64,000 nt of DNA from Chryseobacterium sp. Leaf394 (GCF_001424105.1 NZ_LMQH01000011.1:1616248-1680247); one strand, 5' to 3'; numbered from the stretch's first letter, positions 1-9,251 are shown. Notes: a model not told the origin generated them from the letters alone. Numbers and translations are program-made.

Positions 1-129
1 CTTCTCGTTCCCATTCGCAGCTTCGATCTGCGATTCAATTTTACTGGCGTACCAGGTTGGTATTAGCTCATTTAAGCAAATCAACCCGAGGACAATAGCA
101 ATAATTGTAATAAGTCCTTTTCCTTGCAT
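1..129 (-). CDS. secDF: SecDF protein translocase, N-terminal fragment
   Basis: The leftward frame opens with ATG at 127-129 and stays open to the window edge, giving 43 residues that begin MQGKGLITIIAIVLGLICLN. This membrane segment followed by a short LIPTWYASKIE stretch matches the conserved start of the fused SecD-SecF proteins of flavobacteria, which use the proton gradient to help export proteins through SecYEG. Only the first membrane helix and the start of the periplasmic part are present, so the assignment rests on the N-terminus alone. The rest lies outside the window. Confidence 0.75.
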   Translation of the reverse strand, partial: MQGKGLITIIAIVLGLICLNELIPTWYASKIESQIEAANGNEK

Positions 130-336
130 TTTATTGTAACTACGTTAAATTAAGTCGGCAAATATAACAATTTAATTGTATTTTTTTTGACTTTTTAACA
201 ACAGAAATCGTTTATTTTCAGATAAATTGACAGTATTCTGAGCCTCTTAAAAATACTTTCTATATTATTTTCTTTAAATAATTCAAATGGTACAGATTTT
301 TCATCAATAATTTAACACACTAAAATCCAAATTATT

Positions 337-1701
337 ATGAAAAAACTACTTTTTGCGGCGGGCATTATTTGTTTGTCACTTATATCTGCACAAAGTATCA
401 CTTTGCAGGAGTTTGCTACAGGTTTCACTGCCCCTGTGGAGATTGTAAATGCTAATGACACCAGGCTGTTTGTCGTTCAGCAGGATGGTATCATCAAAAT
501 ACTTCAACCTAATGGAGTTACAAACGGTACGAACTTTCTCAATATCGGTTCGAAAATCACTTATGGTGGTGAGCGGGGACTTTTGGGACTCGCCTTTCAC
601 CCGCAGTATGCCACCAACGGTTTTTTCTTTGTTTTTTACAATGATACTGCCGGTAATCTTACTGTTGCGAGATACACGGTAAGTTCAAATCCGGATGTTG
701 CAAATGCCTCGACAGAGAAAATTATAATCAGTATTCCAAAACCTTTTGATAATCATAATGGTGGAAGCATTCACTTTGCTCCGGATGGATACCTTTGGGT
801 TGTAACAGGCGATGGCGGTAGTGGCGGCGACCCGAATAATAATGCCCAGAATAAGAATTCGTTACTGGGAAAAATGTTGAGATTAGACATTAATTCAACG
901 GGGCCATACAATATTCCTCCGGGAAATCCTTTTGTTGGAATTGATGGTGCAGATGAAGTCTGGTCTTACGGATTGAGAAATGCATGGAAATTCTCATTTG
1001 ATCTGACCACGGGAAATGCGATGATTGCCGATGTTGGACAGGGTGTTTTCGAAGAAATAAATTCGATGCCGATTACCCAGGCGGGAATCAATTATGGCTG
1101 GAGATGTTATGAAGGTAATGGTAATTTCAACACTGGAGGATGCGACCCACAGAGTTCAATGACTTTCCCGGTTGCTGTCTATGATCATACAGGCGGAAAA
1201 TGCTCTATTACTGGAGGATATGTCTACCGCGGAACTGCCAATCCTGCATTGCAGGGAAAATACTTTTTTGCAGATTACTGCTCTACTCAAATTGGAATGC
1301 TGAATTCTGATAATTCTATCACATGGACGCCAGCTTTTACAGGAAATAATTTTTCAACATTCGGGCAGGATTCACAAAAAGAGCTTTACGTAGCTGCGGT
1401 AACCAGCGGAAAAATTTTTAAAATACAGTCAGGAACTTTAGCAACGGATGAAAATATGTTATATGATGAAGGAATTAAAGTTTATCCGAATCCTGCATCA
1501 GAAAGGATATTTGTAAACGCCTATAATCTTCAGAATATGAGTGCCGAACTGATGAGCAGCGAAGGAATAAAAGTTTTGGAACAGAAAGTTATCGACCACG
1601 AAAATGGGATCGACATTTCAGGAATTCCTGCGGGAGTTTATTATTTAATCTTGAAAAATGGCGATTTGAAATCTCACAGTCAGAGAATCATCATTAAATA
1701 A
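337..1701 (+). CDS. secreted PQQ-dependent sugar dehydrogenase-like protein with T9SS sorting domain
   Basis: A signal peptide (about residues 1-18, ending LISAQ) is followed by a glucose/sorbosone dehydrogenase beta-propeller (about 20-365) with the family signatures GERGLLGLAFHP and NHNGGSIHFAPDG. This family oxidises aldose sugars or related compounds with PQQ, but the substrate cannot be read from the sequence. The last ~75 residues (from KVYPNPASERIFV to the terminal RIIIK) are a Por-type C-terminal sorting domain, so the protein is expected to cross the outer membrane by type IX secretion. A paralogue without this domain is at 26865-28109. The gene stands alone and ends in a hairpin shared with hemN. 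Confidence 0.85.
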   Translation: MKKLLFAAGIICLSLISAQSITLQEFATGFTAPVEIVNANDTRLFVVQQDGIIKILQPNGVTNGTNFLNIGSKITYGGERGLLGLAFHPQYATNGFFFVFYNDTAGNLTVARYTVSSNPDVANASTEKIIISIPKPFDNHNGGSIHFAPDGYLWVVTGDGGSGGDPNNNAQNKNSLLGKMLRLDINSTGPYNIPPGNPFVGIDGADEVWSYGLRNAWKFSFDLTTGNAMIADVGQGVFEEINSMPITQAGINYGWRCYEGNGNFNTGGCDPQSSMTFPVAVYDHTGGKCSITGGYVYRGTANPALQGKYFFADYCSTQIGMLNSDNSITWTPAFTGNNFSTFGQDSQKELYVAAVTSGKIFKIQSGTLATDENMLYDEGIKVYPNPASERIFVNAYNLQNMSAELMSSEGIKVLEQKVIDHENGIDISGIPAGVYYLILKNGDLKSHSQRIIIK

Positions 1702-1710
1702 AATGAATGT

Positions 1711-1740
1711 AAAAAGCGATTCTTTCAGGAATCGCTTTTT
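1711..1740. terminator. bidirectional terminator between sugar dehydrogenase and hemN
   Basis: AAAAAGCGATTC (1711-1722) pairs perfectly with GAATCGCTTTTT (1729-1740) around a six-base loop. A and T runs on either side allow termination from both converging genes. Confidence 0.8.
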
Positions 1741-1742
1741 AT

Positions 1743-3101
1743 TTATATCGTCATTGAAAAAATTCTTGTTTCAGGTTTGTTTCTCATCATTCTGAGATCA
1801 AAAACCATCGCAACATTTCTTGTGAAAGCACGGCCTTTTTCAGTTATTTTCACTCTGGTGTCGTATACTTCAACCAAACCGTCATTCTGCATTTCAGAAA
1901 GCATATGCAGCGAATTTTTGAGTTCTGGGAAAGAATTCGTGTCGGTAAATTCAGTTTCGAGCTGACACATTAAATTTAAAATATGACGCCTCACCGAAAG
2001 ATCCTCCTGATTCAGAATATGGCCTTTCACCACCGGAATTTCACCTTCCCCGACCATTTTCTGATACTCTTCCACTGTCTTTACATTCTGGGCAAAGGCA
2101 TACCACGAATCTGAAATGGCAGACATCCCCAAACCAACCATCAGAAGTGTTTTGCTTGAAGTATAACCCATGAAATTCCTGTGAAGCTTACCCTGTTTCA
2201 TCGACTGATAGAGATCGTCGTGTTCCAGAGCAAAATGATCCATTCCAACTTCGATGTAGCCTAAATCTTCAAGTAATTTTTTCCCATTTTCATACAGACG
2301 TCTTTTCTCATCACCGCTCGGTAGGTCATTTTCGTCAAAACCTCTCTGGCCCACACCTTTTATCCATGGCACATGTGCGTAGGAATAAAAAGCAAGTCTG
2401 TCCGGTTTCAGTTCCATTGTTTTACGGATGGTATTTTCCATCACTTCCCAGTTTTGATGCGGAAGACCGAACACCAAATCATGACTTATTCCACGATAAC
2501 CAATTTCCCTTGCAAATTCTGTTACTTCTTTTACTTTTTCGTAGGACTGAATTCTATTGATGGCTTTTTGTACCTTCGGATCATAATCCTGAACACCAAA
2601 GCTCACTCTTCTGAAACCGAGATCGTACAAAGTCTGCAAATGCTCGCGTGTTGTATTATTCGGATGACCTTCAAAAGAAAACTCAGGATCTTCGGCAATC
2701 TCTACAGTTTCAAATATACCCTGAAGCATCGTTTTCAGATTTGCCGGAGAAAAAAATGTAGGAGTTCCGCCACCCAGGTGAAGTTCTTTAAGTTTTGGTT
2801 TTTCACTGAAAAGTTTTAAATACAAATTCCATTCTTTTAAAACCGATTCCAGATACGGAATTTCAACGCTGTGCTGCTTTGTAATCCTCTTGTGGCAGGC
2901 ACAAAATGTACATAAAGCCTCACAAAAAGGAAGGTGAATGTAAATGGAAATCCCTTCTTCAGAATTGGATTCGTTAAAAGATCTGATCACCGTTTCCTTA
3001 TACGTTTCCGGCGAAAAACTGCTCTCATCCCAATAAGGAACGGTAGGATAAGAAGTATAACGGGGTCCGGGAATATTATATTTATCGACTAAAGAATTCA
3101 T
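1743..3101 (-). CDS. hemN: oxygen-independent coproporphyrinogen III oxidase
   Basis: A radical-SAM enzyme of 452 residues that decarboxylates coproporphyrinogen III to protoporphyrinogen IX in heme synthesis without oxygen. The CxxxCxxC cluster plus the fourth HemN-type cysteine (C60, C64, C67, C69) are present, as are the typical N-terminus NSLVDKYNIPGPRYTSYP and the LHLGGGTPTF motif. The reading frame is open upstream to 3143, but I choose the ATG at 3101: the family starts there, and a TAnnTTTG promoter element (3141-3148) overlaps the longer start. It is a single gene, converging on the dehydrogenase. Confidence 0.93.
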   Translation of the reverse strand: MNSLVDKYNIPGPRYTSYPTVPYWDESSFSPETYKETVIRSFNESNSEEGISIYIHLPFCEALCTFCACHKRITKQHSVEIPYLESVLKEWNLYLKLFSEKPKLKELHLGGGTPTFFSPANLKTMLQGIFETVEIAEDPEFSFEGHPNNTTREHLQTLYDLGFRRVSFGVQDYDPKVQKAINRIQSYEKVKEVTEFAREIGYRGISHDLVFGLPHQNWEVMENTIRKTMELKPDRLAFYSYAHVPWIKGVGQRGFDENDLPSGDEKRRLYENGKKLLEDLGYIEVGMDHFALEHDDLYQSMKQGKLHRNFMGYTSSKTLLMVGLGMSAISDSWYAFAQNVKTVEEYQKMVGEGEIPVVKGHILNQEDLSVRRHILNLMCQLETEFTDTNSFPELKNSLHMLSEMQNDGLVEVYDTRVKITEKGRAFTRNVAMVFDLRMMRNKPETRIFSMTI

Positions 3102-3140
3102 GTAAAAAAAATTTGCACACCTGTCATCAAAACAGATATG

Positions 3141-3148
3141 CAAAATTA
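3141..3148 (-). promoter_or_regulatory. Bacteroidota -7 promoter element of hemN
   Basis: TAATTTTG on the minus strand fits the TAnnTTTG consensus of the main Bacteroidota sigma factor and would start RNA about 33 bases before the chosen ATG. I see no clear -33 TTTG. Confidence 0.5.
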
Positions 3149-3201
3149 CTCATTAATGCCGATATACAAAGAATGACAGTTGTTAGCCTTTCACCGAAAT
3201 C

Positions 3202-4095
3202 TTATTTTGTAATCAGTCTAAATACTTCTTCGGCGAATTTTTCTCCCAAATCCAGATATCCTGCGCTGTTATAATGCCAGGTATCGCTGTATAGATATTT
3301 TTTTGTGGAACGAACAATGGCTGCTTTTTTATCAGTTTTTACAAATTTTTCTTGAGCTTCCTGAATGATTTCACCAAAAGCCCAAACTTTGCCATTTTCA
3401 TTTTTCCCAGAGTCTGAAATTTTTCCAATCACAACAGCAATGTCATCTTTTCGCAACGAAGCGCGCATCAAATTCATAAGATCGTGAAGGTGACCGTAAT
3501 ATTTTTCTGCAACCTCTTTGGAAAGACCTCCGTCACTTTCGCCTTGCATCCACAAAATTCCTGAAGAAATGATCTCATCTTTTTTACCATCTTTATCAAT
3601 ATCCGATTCTTCCAAAGCCAAACTCAGCGTTTTTAGAAAATGATCGTACTGATTAATTCCATTCCTACCATTGAAATCTGCGTCCCAACACCCAAAATTT
3701 CCTGCTGCAAGACTGTCGATGGAAGTCCCTTCCCTGGCATACTTTACCAGTGCGATTTTATCATTTGGGAAAAGTTCTTTCATCTTTTTCGCAAAAGTAA
3801 GTTCTAAACCAAATCTGTCTGAAAGTAAATTGGTTTTTCCATCTGATATAAATCCTGTTCCGTGGCCGGGTTTCAGGACTTCCCATTTTCCCAGACCTCC
3901 ATTTATTTCACCATCAGGAACCGAATTTCCATGAAAAATATAAACGTCTTTGAAAGTTTTTAAATCGTTCGGTAAATCTTTATTGTAACCGAAACCGTTC
4001 ATATTAGATTGACCTGCCAAAACAAAAACCCTGATTTTTTGAGCCTGAAAAACGGTGGGAATTATTAAAAGAAGAAATATTTTGAGTCTGCCCAT
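3202..4095 (-). CDS. secreted SGNH-type esterase (sialate O-acetylesterase/CE6-like)
   Basis: A 297-residue protein with a signal peptide (about 1-18, ending VFQAQ). The block LAGQSNMNG carries the presumed nucleophile S30, and WMQGESDGG and the C-terminal SDTWHYNSAGY (catalytic His) fit the sialate O-acetylesterase/carbohydrate esterase 6 branch of the SGNH fold. Such enzymes remove acetyl groups from sugars; the real substrate here is unknown. It lies 100 bases downstream of hemN on the same strand and follows the beta-propeller gene at some distance, with no operon clues to its role. Confidence 0.75.
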   Translation of the reverse strand: MGRLKIFLLLIIPTVFQAQKIRVFVLAGQSNMNGFGYNKDLPNDLKTFKDVYIFHGNSVPDGEINGGLGKWEVLKPGHGTGFISDGKTNLLSDRFGLELTFAKKMKELFPNDKIALVKYAREGTSIDSLAAGNFGCWDADFNGRNGINQYDHFLKTLSLALEESDIDKDGKKDEIISSGILWMQGESDGGLSKEVAEKYYGHLHDLMNLMRASLRKDDIAVVIGKISDSGKNENGKVWAFGEIIQEAQEKFVKTDKKAAIVRSTKKYLYSDTWHYNSAGYLDLGEKFAEEVFRLITK

Positions 4096-4225
4096 TGAAA
4101 TTTAATTGAATGAAAAATTTAGCATTGATTTCACTTTGCGAAAATCTGAAATGATTGTTTCTTCTGGATTGGATTTTTGTGAAAAAATAAAAATCTCCCG
4201 ATCACATTAATATTATTTAAACATT

Positions 4226-5245
4226 TTAAAATTTAAGCTTCATTAAAGAAATTTTATCTTTTCCCGCGAAAACAACTGTATTTTGATCTACCCATTTGCA
4301 GACAAAAAAACCTTTTTCATCTGAAATCTTCTTCCATGTTTTTCCGAAGTCTGATGAATATGAAATATGCTGATCACCAACGGAAATAATTTCTTTTCCT
4401 TTTGAATTGGGTTTAATTTTCACACAGGTGGTGTAGCCTGCGTTGTTTCCTGAAGCCTGAATCTGCCATGTTTTCCCTGCATCGGGGGAGGTCGCAATGT
4501 TGTTGATGTTTTCATTTTGTTTTGTGTAATCTCCTCCGACAGCAATGCCAAATTTATCTCCTGCAAAATCTATTGAGTAAATCCCCTGAGAAGAAATCCC
4601 CTGAACAAAAGGTGTTTCGAAGGCTTCCAGTTTATCGTTTTTGAGATTTAATCTTAAAACTCTTGATGAATTTCCGCCTGTTGCTACCCAAAGAAAATTT
4701 TCCCCACCCGAAATGTTGGTATTGCTCGATGCAAAAGCCGCTTCGCCAGTCTTCATCTTCAGGTGCGGATATTTTTTAGTCATAAATTTTCCTTTTACCA
4801 TTTTAAAATCCATCAGCTTTAAATTTAAATCTTCCGAAGGATCTGAAAATGCATAGAACTTATTCTTATGAAAATACAAAGCATCGTAAAATGCAGTTTT
4901 GGCTGTGTCCTTATAAACAACCTGGTACTTCAGCGATTTTTTATCGATTTTAAAAAACTGAGCCGGACTTTCAATATTAATCGTGTAAAACGAATTCTGA
5001 TCCTGCGCTAAAGTCCGGAACTGAAGTTGTTTTTCTGAAAGGGCAATCTGCTTTTTATTTGCAGGATTTTTCAGATCTACAAAACCAAATTTAGACTCAG
5101 TTCCGCTGTACCAGATTTTACCGTCGTAGATTTCCAGCGCTCTGATGCTGATCTCATCGGTTAATATGTTTTCAAAACTTTCGATCTTCTGAGCAGATGA
5201 GAACAGAGAAACCGTGAGGAACGTTGTGGTAATTAATTTTTTCAT
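4226..5245 (-). CDS. secreted beta-propeller (YCF48/BNR-like) protein
   Basis: 339 residues from the ATG at 5245; the frame could start three codons earlier, but MKKLITTTFLTVSLFSSAQ from 5245 is a clean signal peptide. The rest consists of repeated blade-like segments (IWYSGTESKFGFVD, LWVATGGNSSRVLR, GDKFGIAVGGDYT, SPDAGKTWQIQ, SSDFGKTWKKIS), the last two being the Asp-box-like 'GKTW' turns of BNR/YCF48 propellers. Flavobacterial homologues are often called oxidoreductases without evidence. I see no catalytic motif, so a binding or assembly role is equally possible. Confidence 0.65.
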   Translation of the reverse strand: MKKLITTTFLTVSLFSSAQKIESFENILTDEISIRALEIYDGKIWYSGTESKFGFVDLKNPANKKQIALSEKQLQFRTLAQDQNSFYTINIESPAQFFKIDKKSLKYQVVYKDTAKTAFYDALYFHKNKFYAFSDPSEDLNLKLMDFKMVKGKFMTKKYPHLKMKTGEAAFASSNTNISGGENFLWVATGGNSSRVLRLNLKNDKLEAFETPFVQGISSQGIYSIDFAGDKFGIAVGGDYTKQNENINNIATSPDAGKTWQIQASGNNAGYTTCVKIKPNSKGKEIISVGDQHISYSSDFGKTWKKISDEKGFFVCKWVDQNTVVFAGKDKISLMKLKF

Positions 5246-5267
5246 AATACTCAAATTTAGTCAAAAA

Positions 5268-5291
5268 AAAATTCCGCACTAGGCGGAATTT
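5268..5291 (-). terminator. terminator of the amino acid permease gene
   Basis: ATTCCGC (5271-5277) pairs with GCGGAAT (5283-5289), extended by A/T pairs, and is followed by a T run in the leftward transcript (the A run at 5263-5270). Confidence 0.7.
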
Positions 5292-5296
5292 AAAAT

Positions 5297-6940
5297 TTAT
5301 TTTTTATTGTCAATATCGATGTCTACATCTTCCAAAGGTTTTTGTTCAGCTTTAAAAGTTTCGCCATAACCGCCATTCTGCAGTTTTGAATTTCTTTTAC
5401 TATAAAGGAAGTAAATAATAAAACCAATGATCAACCATCCGAAAGAATACATCTGTGCTTCTTTGCTAAGGTTAAAAATAAGGTAAACGTTGATCGCGAT
5501 TCCCAAACAAGCAATTACAGGCAGTGCAGGAACTTTGAAGCTTCTTACCATATTAGGTTCTTTCACTCTCAAAACCCAAACCGCTACACAAACCATTGTG
5601 AATGCGAATAAAGTTCCGAAGCTCGTCATGTGTGCCAGGTCGTTGATTGGAGTAAGTGATGCAACGATTGCAATCACAGTCCCCAAAATCATCAGGTTTT
5701 TTCTTGGCACTCCTGAAACAGGATTTACTTTAGAAAAAGTAGCAGGGATAAGACCATCCTTAGACATTCCAAGAAAGATTCTTGACTGTCCCATGATCAT
5801 TACCATCAATACAGAAATCAAACCTACTGTAGCAGCGATGGTGATGATGTAACCAGCCCATGCCTGACCAGCAATATCGAATGCATAAGCCACAGGTGCT
5901 TTAATCGCATCAGGATATTTCCCTAAAGGATTGAAATCTGAGTAATGCATCATTCCCGTAAGAACAAGTGATACCAAAATATATAATACAGTACAGATAA
6001 TCAGTGAAGTGATAATGGCAAACGGTACATCTTTTTTAGGATTAATCGCTTCCCCAGCCTGCGTAGAAACTGCATCAAACCCAACGTATGCAAAGAAAAT
6101 TGCAGATGCTCCCGCAACAATTCCGGCAACGCCGTAGGCATTGTGGGTAACTCCGTTTTCAGTGATGGTTGTAGCATCAGGAATAAATGGTGTCCAGTTT
6201 TCAACATTGATGAAAAACAATCCGGCTATGATTACAAAGATAATTGCAGAAACCTTTAGAATTACAATAAAGTTGTTTGCTTTTGCAGCTCCTTTTGTTC
6301 CTCTTAATAAAATCCAGATTACAAAAAGAACGATTGCTAAAGCCGGAAGATTTAAGAAAAGTTTAAAATTTGCAATCTCTGGTGCAGCGTTGAAATTAGC
6401 AATAGTCTCCTTAAAACCTAATAATTTGTCTGCAGGCAGTTTTCCTTCCGCAATCTGTTTTGTAGCTTCACCGAACGCTTTGTGAGCAGTTCCGGGATCG
6501 GTAGTCATCCAGTAAGGTAAATGAAGGCCAAACATTTTCAGTAATTTTCCGAAATATCCTGACCATGATACGGCTACCGTCATAGATCCCATGGCATATT
6601 CGAGGATCAGTCCCCAGCCGATGATCCATGCAAAAATTTCTCCTACAGTTCCGTAAGCATAAGCGTAAGCAGAACCTTCAACAGGAAGAATAGATGCGAA
6701 TTCCGCGTAACATAAAGCAGCAAAAACGCAGGCAATACCTGCAATAACGAACGATAGTGCTAAGGCTGGTCCGGCATTGTAGTAAGCACCGGTACCTGTA
6801 AGTACGAAAATACCTCCTCCGATAATAGCTCCGATTCCGATGGCAGTAAGGCTCCATTTCCCCAAGACACGCTTGAGCTCGCTCTTCTGAATATCAGCTT
6901 CATAAGCACTCATTGGCTTTTTAGCCCAAATTTTAGACAT
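5297..6940 (-). CDS. APC-superfamily amino acid permease (cationic amino acid transporter type)
   Basis: A 547-residue polytopic membrane protein with about 12-14 hydrophobic segments. The first helix carries the APC signature GIGAIIGGGIFVLTG, and ALCYAEFASILPVEGSAYAY is the conserved TM3 region of the CAT/YfnA branch. A hydrophilic insert around residues 145-190 separates early helices and the C-terminus is acidic. It probably imports an amino acid by proton symport or exchange; the substrate cannot be told. It is monocistronic, with its own terminator and ~150 bases of upstream DNA shared with the divergent pnuC. Confidence 0.85.
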   Translation of the reverse strand: MSKIWAKKPMSAYEADIQKSELKRVLGKWSLTAIGIGAIIGGGIFVLTGTGAYYNAGPALALSFVIAGIACVFAALCYAEFASILPVEGSAYAYAYGTVGEIFAWIIGWGLILEYAMGSMTVAVSWSGYFGKLLKMFGLHLPYWMTTDPGTAHKAFGEATKQIAEGKLPADKLLGFKETIANFNAAPEIANFKLFLNLPALAIVLFVIWILLRGTKGAAKANNFIVILKVSAIIFVIIAGLFFINVENWTPFIPDATTITENGVTHNAYGVAGIVAGASAIFFAYVGFDAVSTQAGEAINPKKDVPFAIITSLIICTVLYILVSLVLTGMMHYSDFNPLGKYPDAIKAPVAYAFDIAGQAWAGYIITIAATVGLISVLMVMIMGQSRIFLGMSKDGLIPATFSKVNPVSGVPRKNLMILGTVIAIVASLTPINDLAHMTSFGTLFAFTMVCVAVWVLRVKEPNMVRSFKVPALPVIACLGIAINVYLIFNLSKEAQMYSFGWLIIGFIIYFLYSKRNSKLQNGGYGETFKAEQKPLEDVDIDIDNKK

Positions 6941-7093
6941 ATAATTTAATTTAATTAAAGATTTACGAAAGTATAAAAAATTTAGAGAAATTAACGTTTG
7001 TTGCTAATTTTTAGAACAAAAACTTTAATTATCAACCATAAAAAATTGATTTTCACAAGTTTTAAAAATATTTCAACGAATATTTTTTTTGCG

Positions 7094-7101
7094 TATTTTT
7101 G
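7094..7101 (+). promoter_or_regulatory. -7 promoter element immediately before pnuC
   Basis: TATTTTTG matches TAnnTTTG. Transcription would begin close to the ATG at 7107, so the mRNA may be leaderless or nearly so. This also argues against the upstream TTG at 7089 as the start codon. Confidence 0.5.
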
Positions 7102-7106
7102 AAGCG

Positions 7107-7766
7107 ATGAATTTCTACGAGCTCTTTCTAAAACCTTATGAGACCTACACTTACGGACAGATTGTATTGGAATCTATTGCCTGTATTTTAGGAATTGTGA
7201 GTGTCTACCTATCGGTTAAAAAAAATATATGGCTCTACCCTACGGGAATTATCTCCACAGTCATTTACGTCTACATTCTTTTTAATTTTGGTCTTTTGGG
7301 TGACTGCCTCATCAATGTTTATTATACAGTAATGAGTATTTACGGGTGGATTTTATGGTCTAAAAATTCGGATGACCATATCCACGTGGTTGTTCAGAAG
7401 GCTACAAAAAGAGATTGGTTGTACAGCGTTATTCTGTTTGCTGTAAGTATGCTGTTGGTTACAGCTGTTTATTATTACAAACCTTTGATAGATAATAATT
7501 TCTCTTCTGACGGAATACGTTTTGGTCTTTACCATCTTGACTGGGGCAACTGGCTTGACGTTGTAACAACTTCAGTATTCCTAATTGGAATGTGGCTGAT
7601 GGCAAAAAGACGCGTCGAAAGCTGGTATTTTTGGATTCTCGGAGATCTCATCTGCATTCCCATGATGCTCTATAAGGAGCTGGGAATTACTTCGGTGCAA
7701 TATTTGGTATTTACCTTCATGGCAATCAACGGACTGATTGCCTGGAATAAAAGTTTAAAACAGTAA
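7107..7766 (+). CDS. pnuC: nicotinamide riboside transporter PnuC
   Basis: 219 residues with about seven membrane helices. The PnuC hallmarks are present: GIVSVYLSVKKNIWLYPTGI near the N-terminus, NVYYTVMSIYGWILW in the middle and a C-terminal DLICIPMMLYKELGITSVQY. PnuC allows uptake of nicotinamide riboside for NAD synthesis. The start is set at the ATG at 7107, not the in-frame TTG at 7089, because the promoter lies between them. pncA, another NAD-salvage gene, is at 26221 but not linked. The lipoprotein gene follows 12 bases later and may be cotranscribed. Confidence 0.9.
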   Translation: MNFYELFLKPYETYTYGQIVLESIACILGIVSVYLSVKKNIWLYPTGIISTVIYVYILFNFGLLGDCLINVYYTVMSIYGWILWSKNSDDHIHVVVQKATKRDWLYSVILFAVSMLLVTAVYYYKPLIDNNFSSDGIRFGLYHLDWGNWLDVVTTSVFLIGMWLMAKRRVESWYFWILGDLICIPMMLYKELGITSVQYLVFTFMAINGLIAWNKSLKQ

Positions 7767-7778
7767 AATTTAAATACG

Positions 7779-8390
7779 ATGAAAAATTTAATAAAAATTT
7801 CGCTAAGCGTCTTCGCTTTTATAAGTTTGAGTTCATGTACAGTGTACAGCGACCAGGGTGCCGGATATGGTGATCCTTATATGAATAACGGGGCTTATTA
7901 TGCGCCGGGAAATTACTACGGAGACGGAGGATATTGGGGTAATGACGGATATTATTACAGAAATGATATTCATTATTATTATGATCAGGGAAGACCATAC
8001 TATTTCTATGGAAATAACAGACAGAAGGTTTATGTAGAAAGAAATGCAGCTCCGAATACCGGGACGAGATCTGGAAATTACGGTTTCAACAATCCTAACT
8101 CCAATACAAATAATAATCCACGACAAAATACCGGAGGCTTCAGAAATAATCGGCAAAACCAGCAGTCGCAGCCAAGAAATAATGGTGGATTCAGAAACAA
8201 CAGACAACCGCAGCAGAATCAGCAGACACAGCCGAGAAACAATGGCGGTTTCAGAAACAACACGACAACTCCTGCTCCGAATACCAATACGAATCAGAAT
8301 TCAGGAGGATTCAGAAACGGAACGGACAGTAACCGACAGAATTCGACTCCGAACAACGGAAGTACAAACGGAAACGGATTCAGACGATAA
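7779..8390 (+). CDS. Asn/Gly-rich repeat lipoprotein of unknown function
   Basis: 203 residues. The signal sequence ends in the lipobox LSSC (C20), predicting a lipoprotein. Residues ~28-85 are rich in Tyr, Gly and Asp (YYGDGGYWGNDGYYY), and ~100-203 is a low-complexity tail built from repeats of NNGGFRNN separated by Gln/Arg-rich spacers; the phrase GGFRN occurs five times. I know no function for this architecture. A disordered surface or matrix-binding tail is one possibility. It follows pnuC by 12 bases and ends in a strong terminator. Confidence 0.7.
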   Translation: MKNLIKISLSVFAFISLSSCTVYSDQGAGYGDPYMNNGAYYAPGNYYGDGGYWGNDGYYYRNDIHYYYDQGRPYYFYGNNRQKVYVERNAAPNTGTRSGNYGFNNPNSNTNNNPRQNTGGFRNNRQNQQSQPRNNGGFRNNRQPQQNQQTQPRNNGGFRNNTTTPAPNTNTNQNSGGFRNGTDSNRQNSTPNNGSTNGNGFRR

Positions 8391-8401
8391 TAATTCTAAA
8401 T

Positions 8402-8434
8402 AAAAAGCGAACGGTCTTTGGCCGTTCGCTTTTT
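8402..8434 (+). terminator. terminator after the repeat lipoprotein gene
   Basis: AAAAAGCGAACGG (8402-8414) pairs perfectly with CCGTTCGCTTTTT (8422-8434) with a seven-base loop. Confidence 0.85.
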
Positions 8435-8447
8435 GTTTTATTATGCG

Positions 8448-8455
8448 TAATTTTG
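8448..8455 (+). promoter_or_regulatory. -7 promoter element of dapF
   Basis: TAATTTTG fits TAnnTTTG, 28 bases before the dapF ATG and directly after the preceding terminator, giving a predicted leader of about 20 bases. Confidence 0.5.
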
Positions 8456-8483
8456 CAGGCTATCTGAGACTAAAATAATCACG

Positions 8484-9251
8484 ATGAAATTTTACAAATA
8501 TCAGGGGACAGGAAACGACTTTATTATGCTCGACAACCGTTCGGGAGAATGGAATAATCTTTCTACAGCTGCGATTACCAAACTCTGTGACCGCCGTTTT
8601 GGGATTGGTGCAGATGGTTTAATAAAAATTAATACTGCAGAAGATGTAGATTTTGAAGTTGATTATTACAACTCTGACGGATCAAAAAGTTTTTGTGGAA
8701 ATGGAGCACGTTGCTCAGTGGCATTTGCCCATTTTTTAGGAATATTTAATGATTCTAAAACTGTTTTTACTGCTATCGATGGTATTCACGAAGCTGAAAT
8801 TAGCGGAGAAATTGTTAAACTGAAAATGAGCGATGTAAAAACGATTTCAAAAGACGGTAATGATTCGGTTTTAAATACCGGTTCACCCCACTACATCACA
8901 TACGTAAATGACATTGCAGACGTGAATGTTTTTGAAAACGGAAAAGCCATCAGATATTCTGAAAATTATAATAAGGAAGGAATCAACGTTAATTTTGTGG
9001 AAGAAATTTCAGATGAACAGATTTTTGTCCGTACTTATGAAAGAGGTGTTGAAGATGAAACCTACAGTTGCGGAACAGGCGTTACTGCAGCAGCCCTGAC
9101 TTATCTTGACAAAAATTCAGCTCAGGAAATTGCAGTAAAAACTCTGGGTGGTGATCTGAAGGTTTACGCAGAGAAAAACGGAGAATCATTCGAAAATATT
9201 TGGCTGGAAGGTCCTGCAAAACAGGTTTTCAGCGGAGAAATTAAATTTTAA
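8484..9251 (+). CDS. dapF: diaminopimelate epimerase
   Basis: 255 residues, usual length is ~260-275. It interconverts LL- and meso-diaminopimelate for lysine and peptidoglycan synthesis. Both catalytic cysteine blocks are visible: FCGNGARC (C71) and YSCGTGVTAA (about residue 202), as is the N-terminal GTGNDFIMLDN substrate loop. It lies 33 bases before mltG on the same strand, pairing a peptidoglycan precursor gene with a peptidoglycan-cleaving one. Confidence 0.96.
   Translation: MKFYKYQGTGNDFIMLDNRSGEWNNLSTAAITKLCDRRFGIGADGLIKINTAEDVDFEVDYYNSDGSKSFCGNGARCSVAFAHFLGIFNDSKTVFTAIDGIHEAEISGEIVKLKMSDVKTISKDGNDSVLNTGSPHYITYVNDIADVNVFENGKAIRYSENYNKEGINVNFVEEISDEQIFVRTYERGVEDETYSCGTGVTAAALTYLDKNSAQEIAVKTLGGDLKVYAEKNGESFENIWLEGPAKQVFSGEIKF

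Noticed and set aside
7833..8207. Long minus-strand frame opposite the Asn/Gly-rich lipoprotein.
   Set aside because: It mirrors the repeat composition of the lipoprotein gene and has no start or family features.
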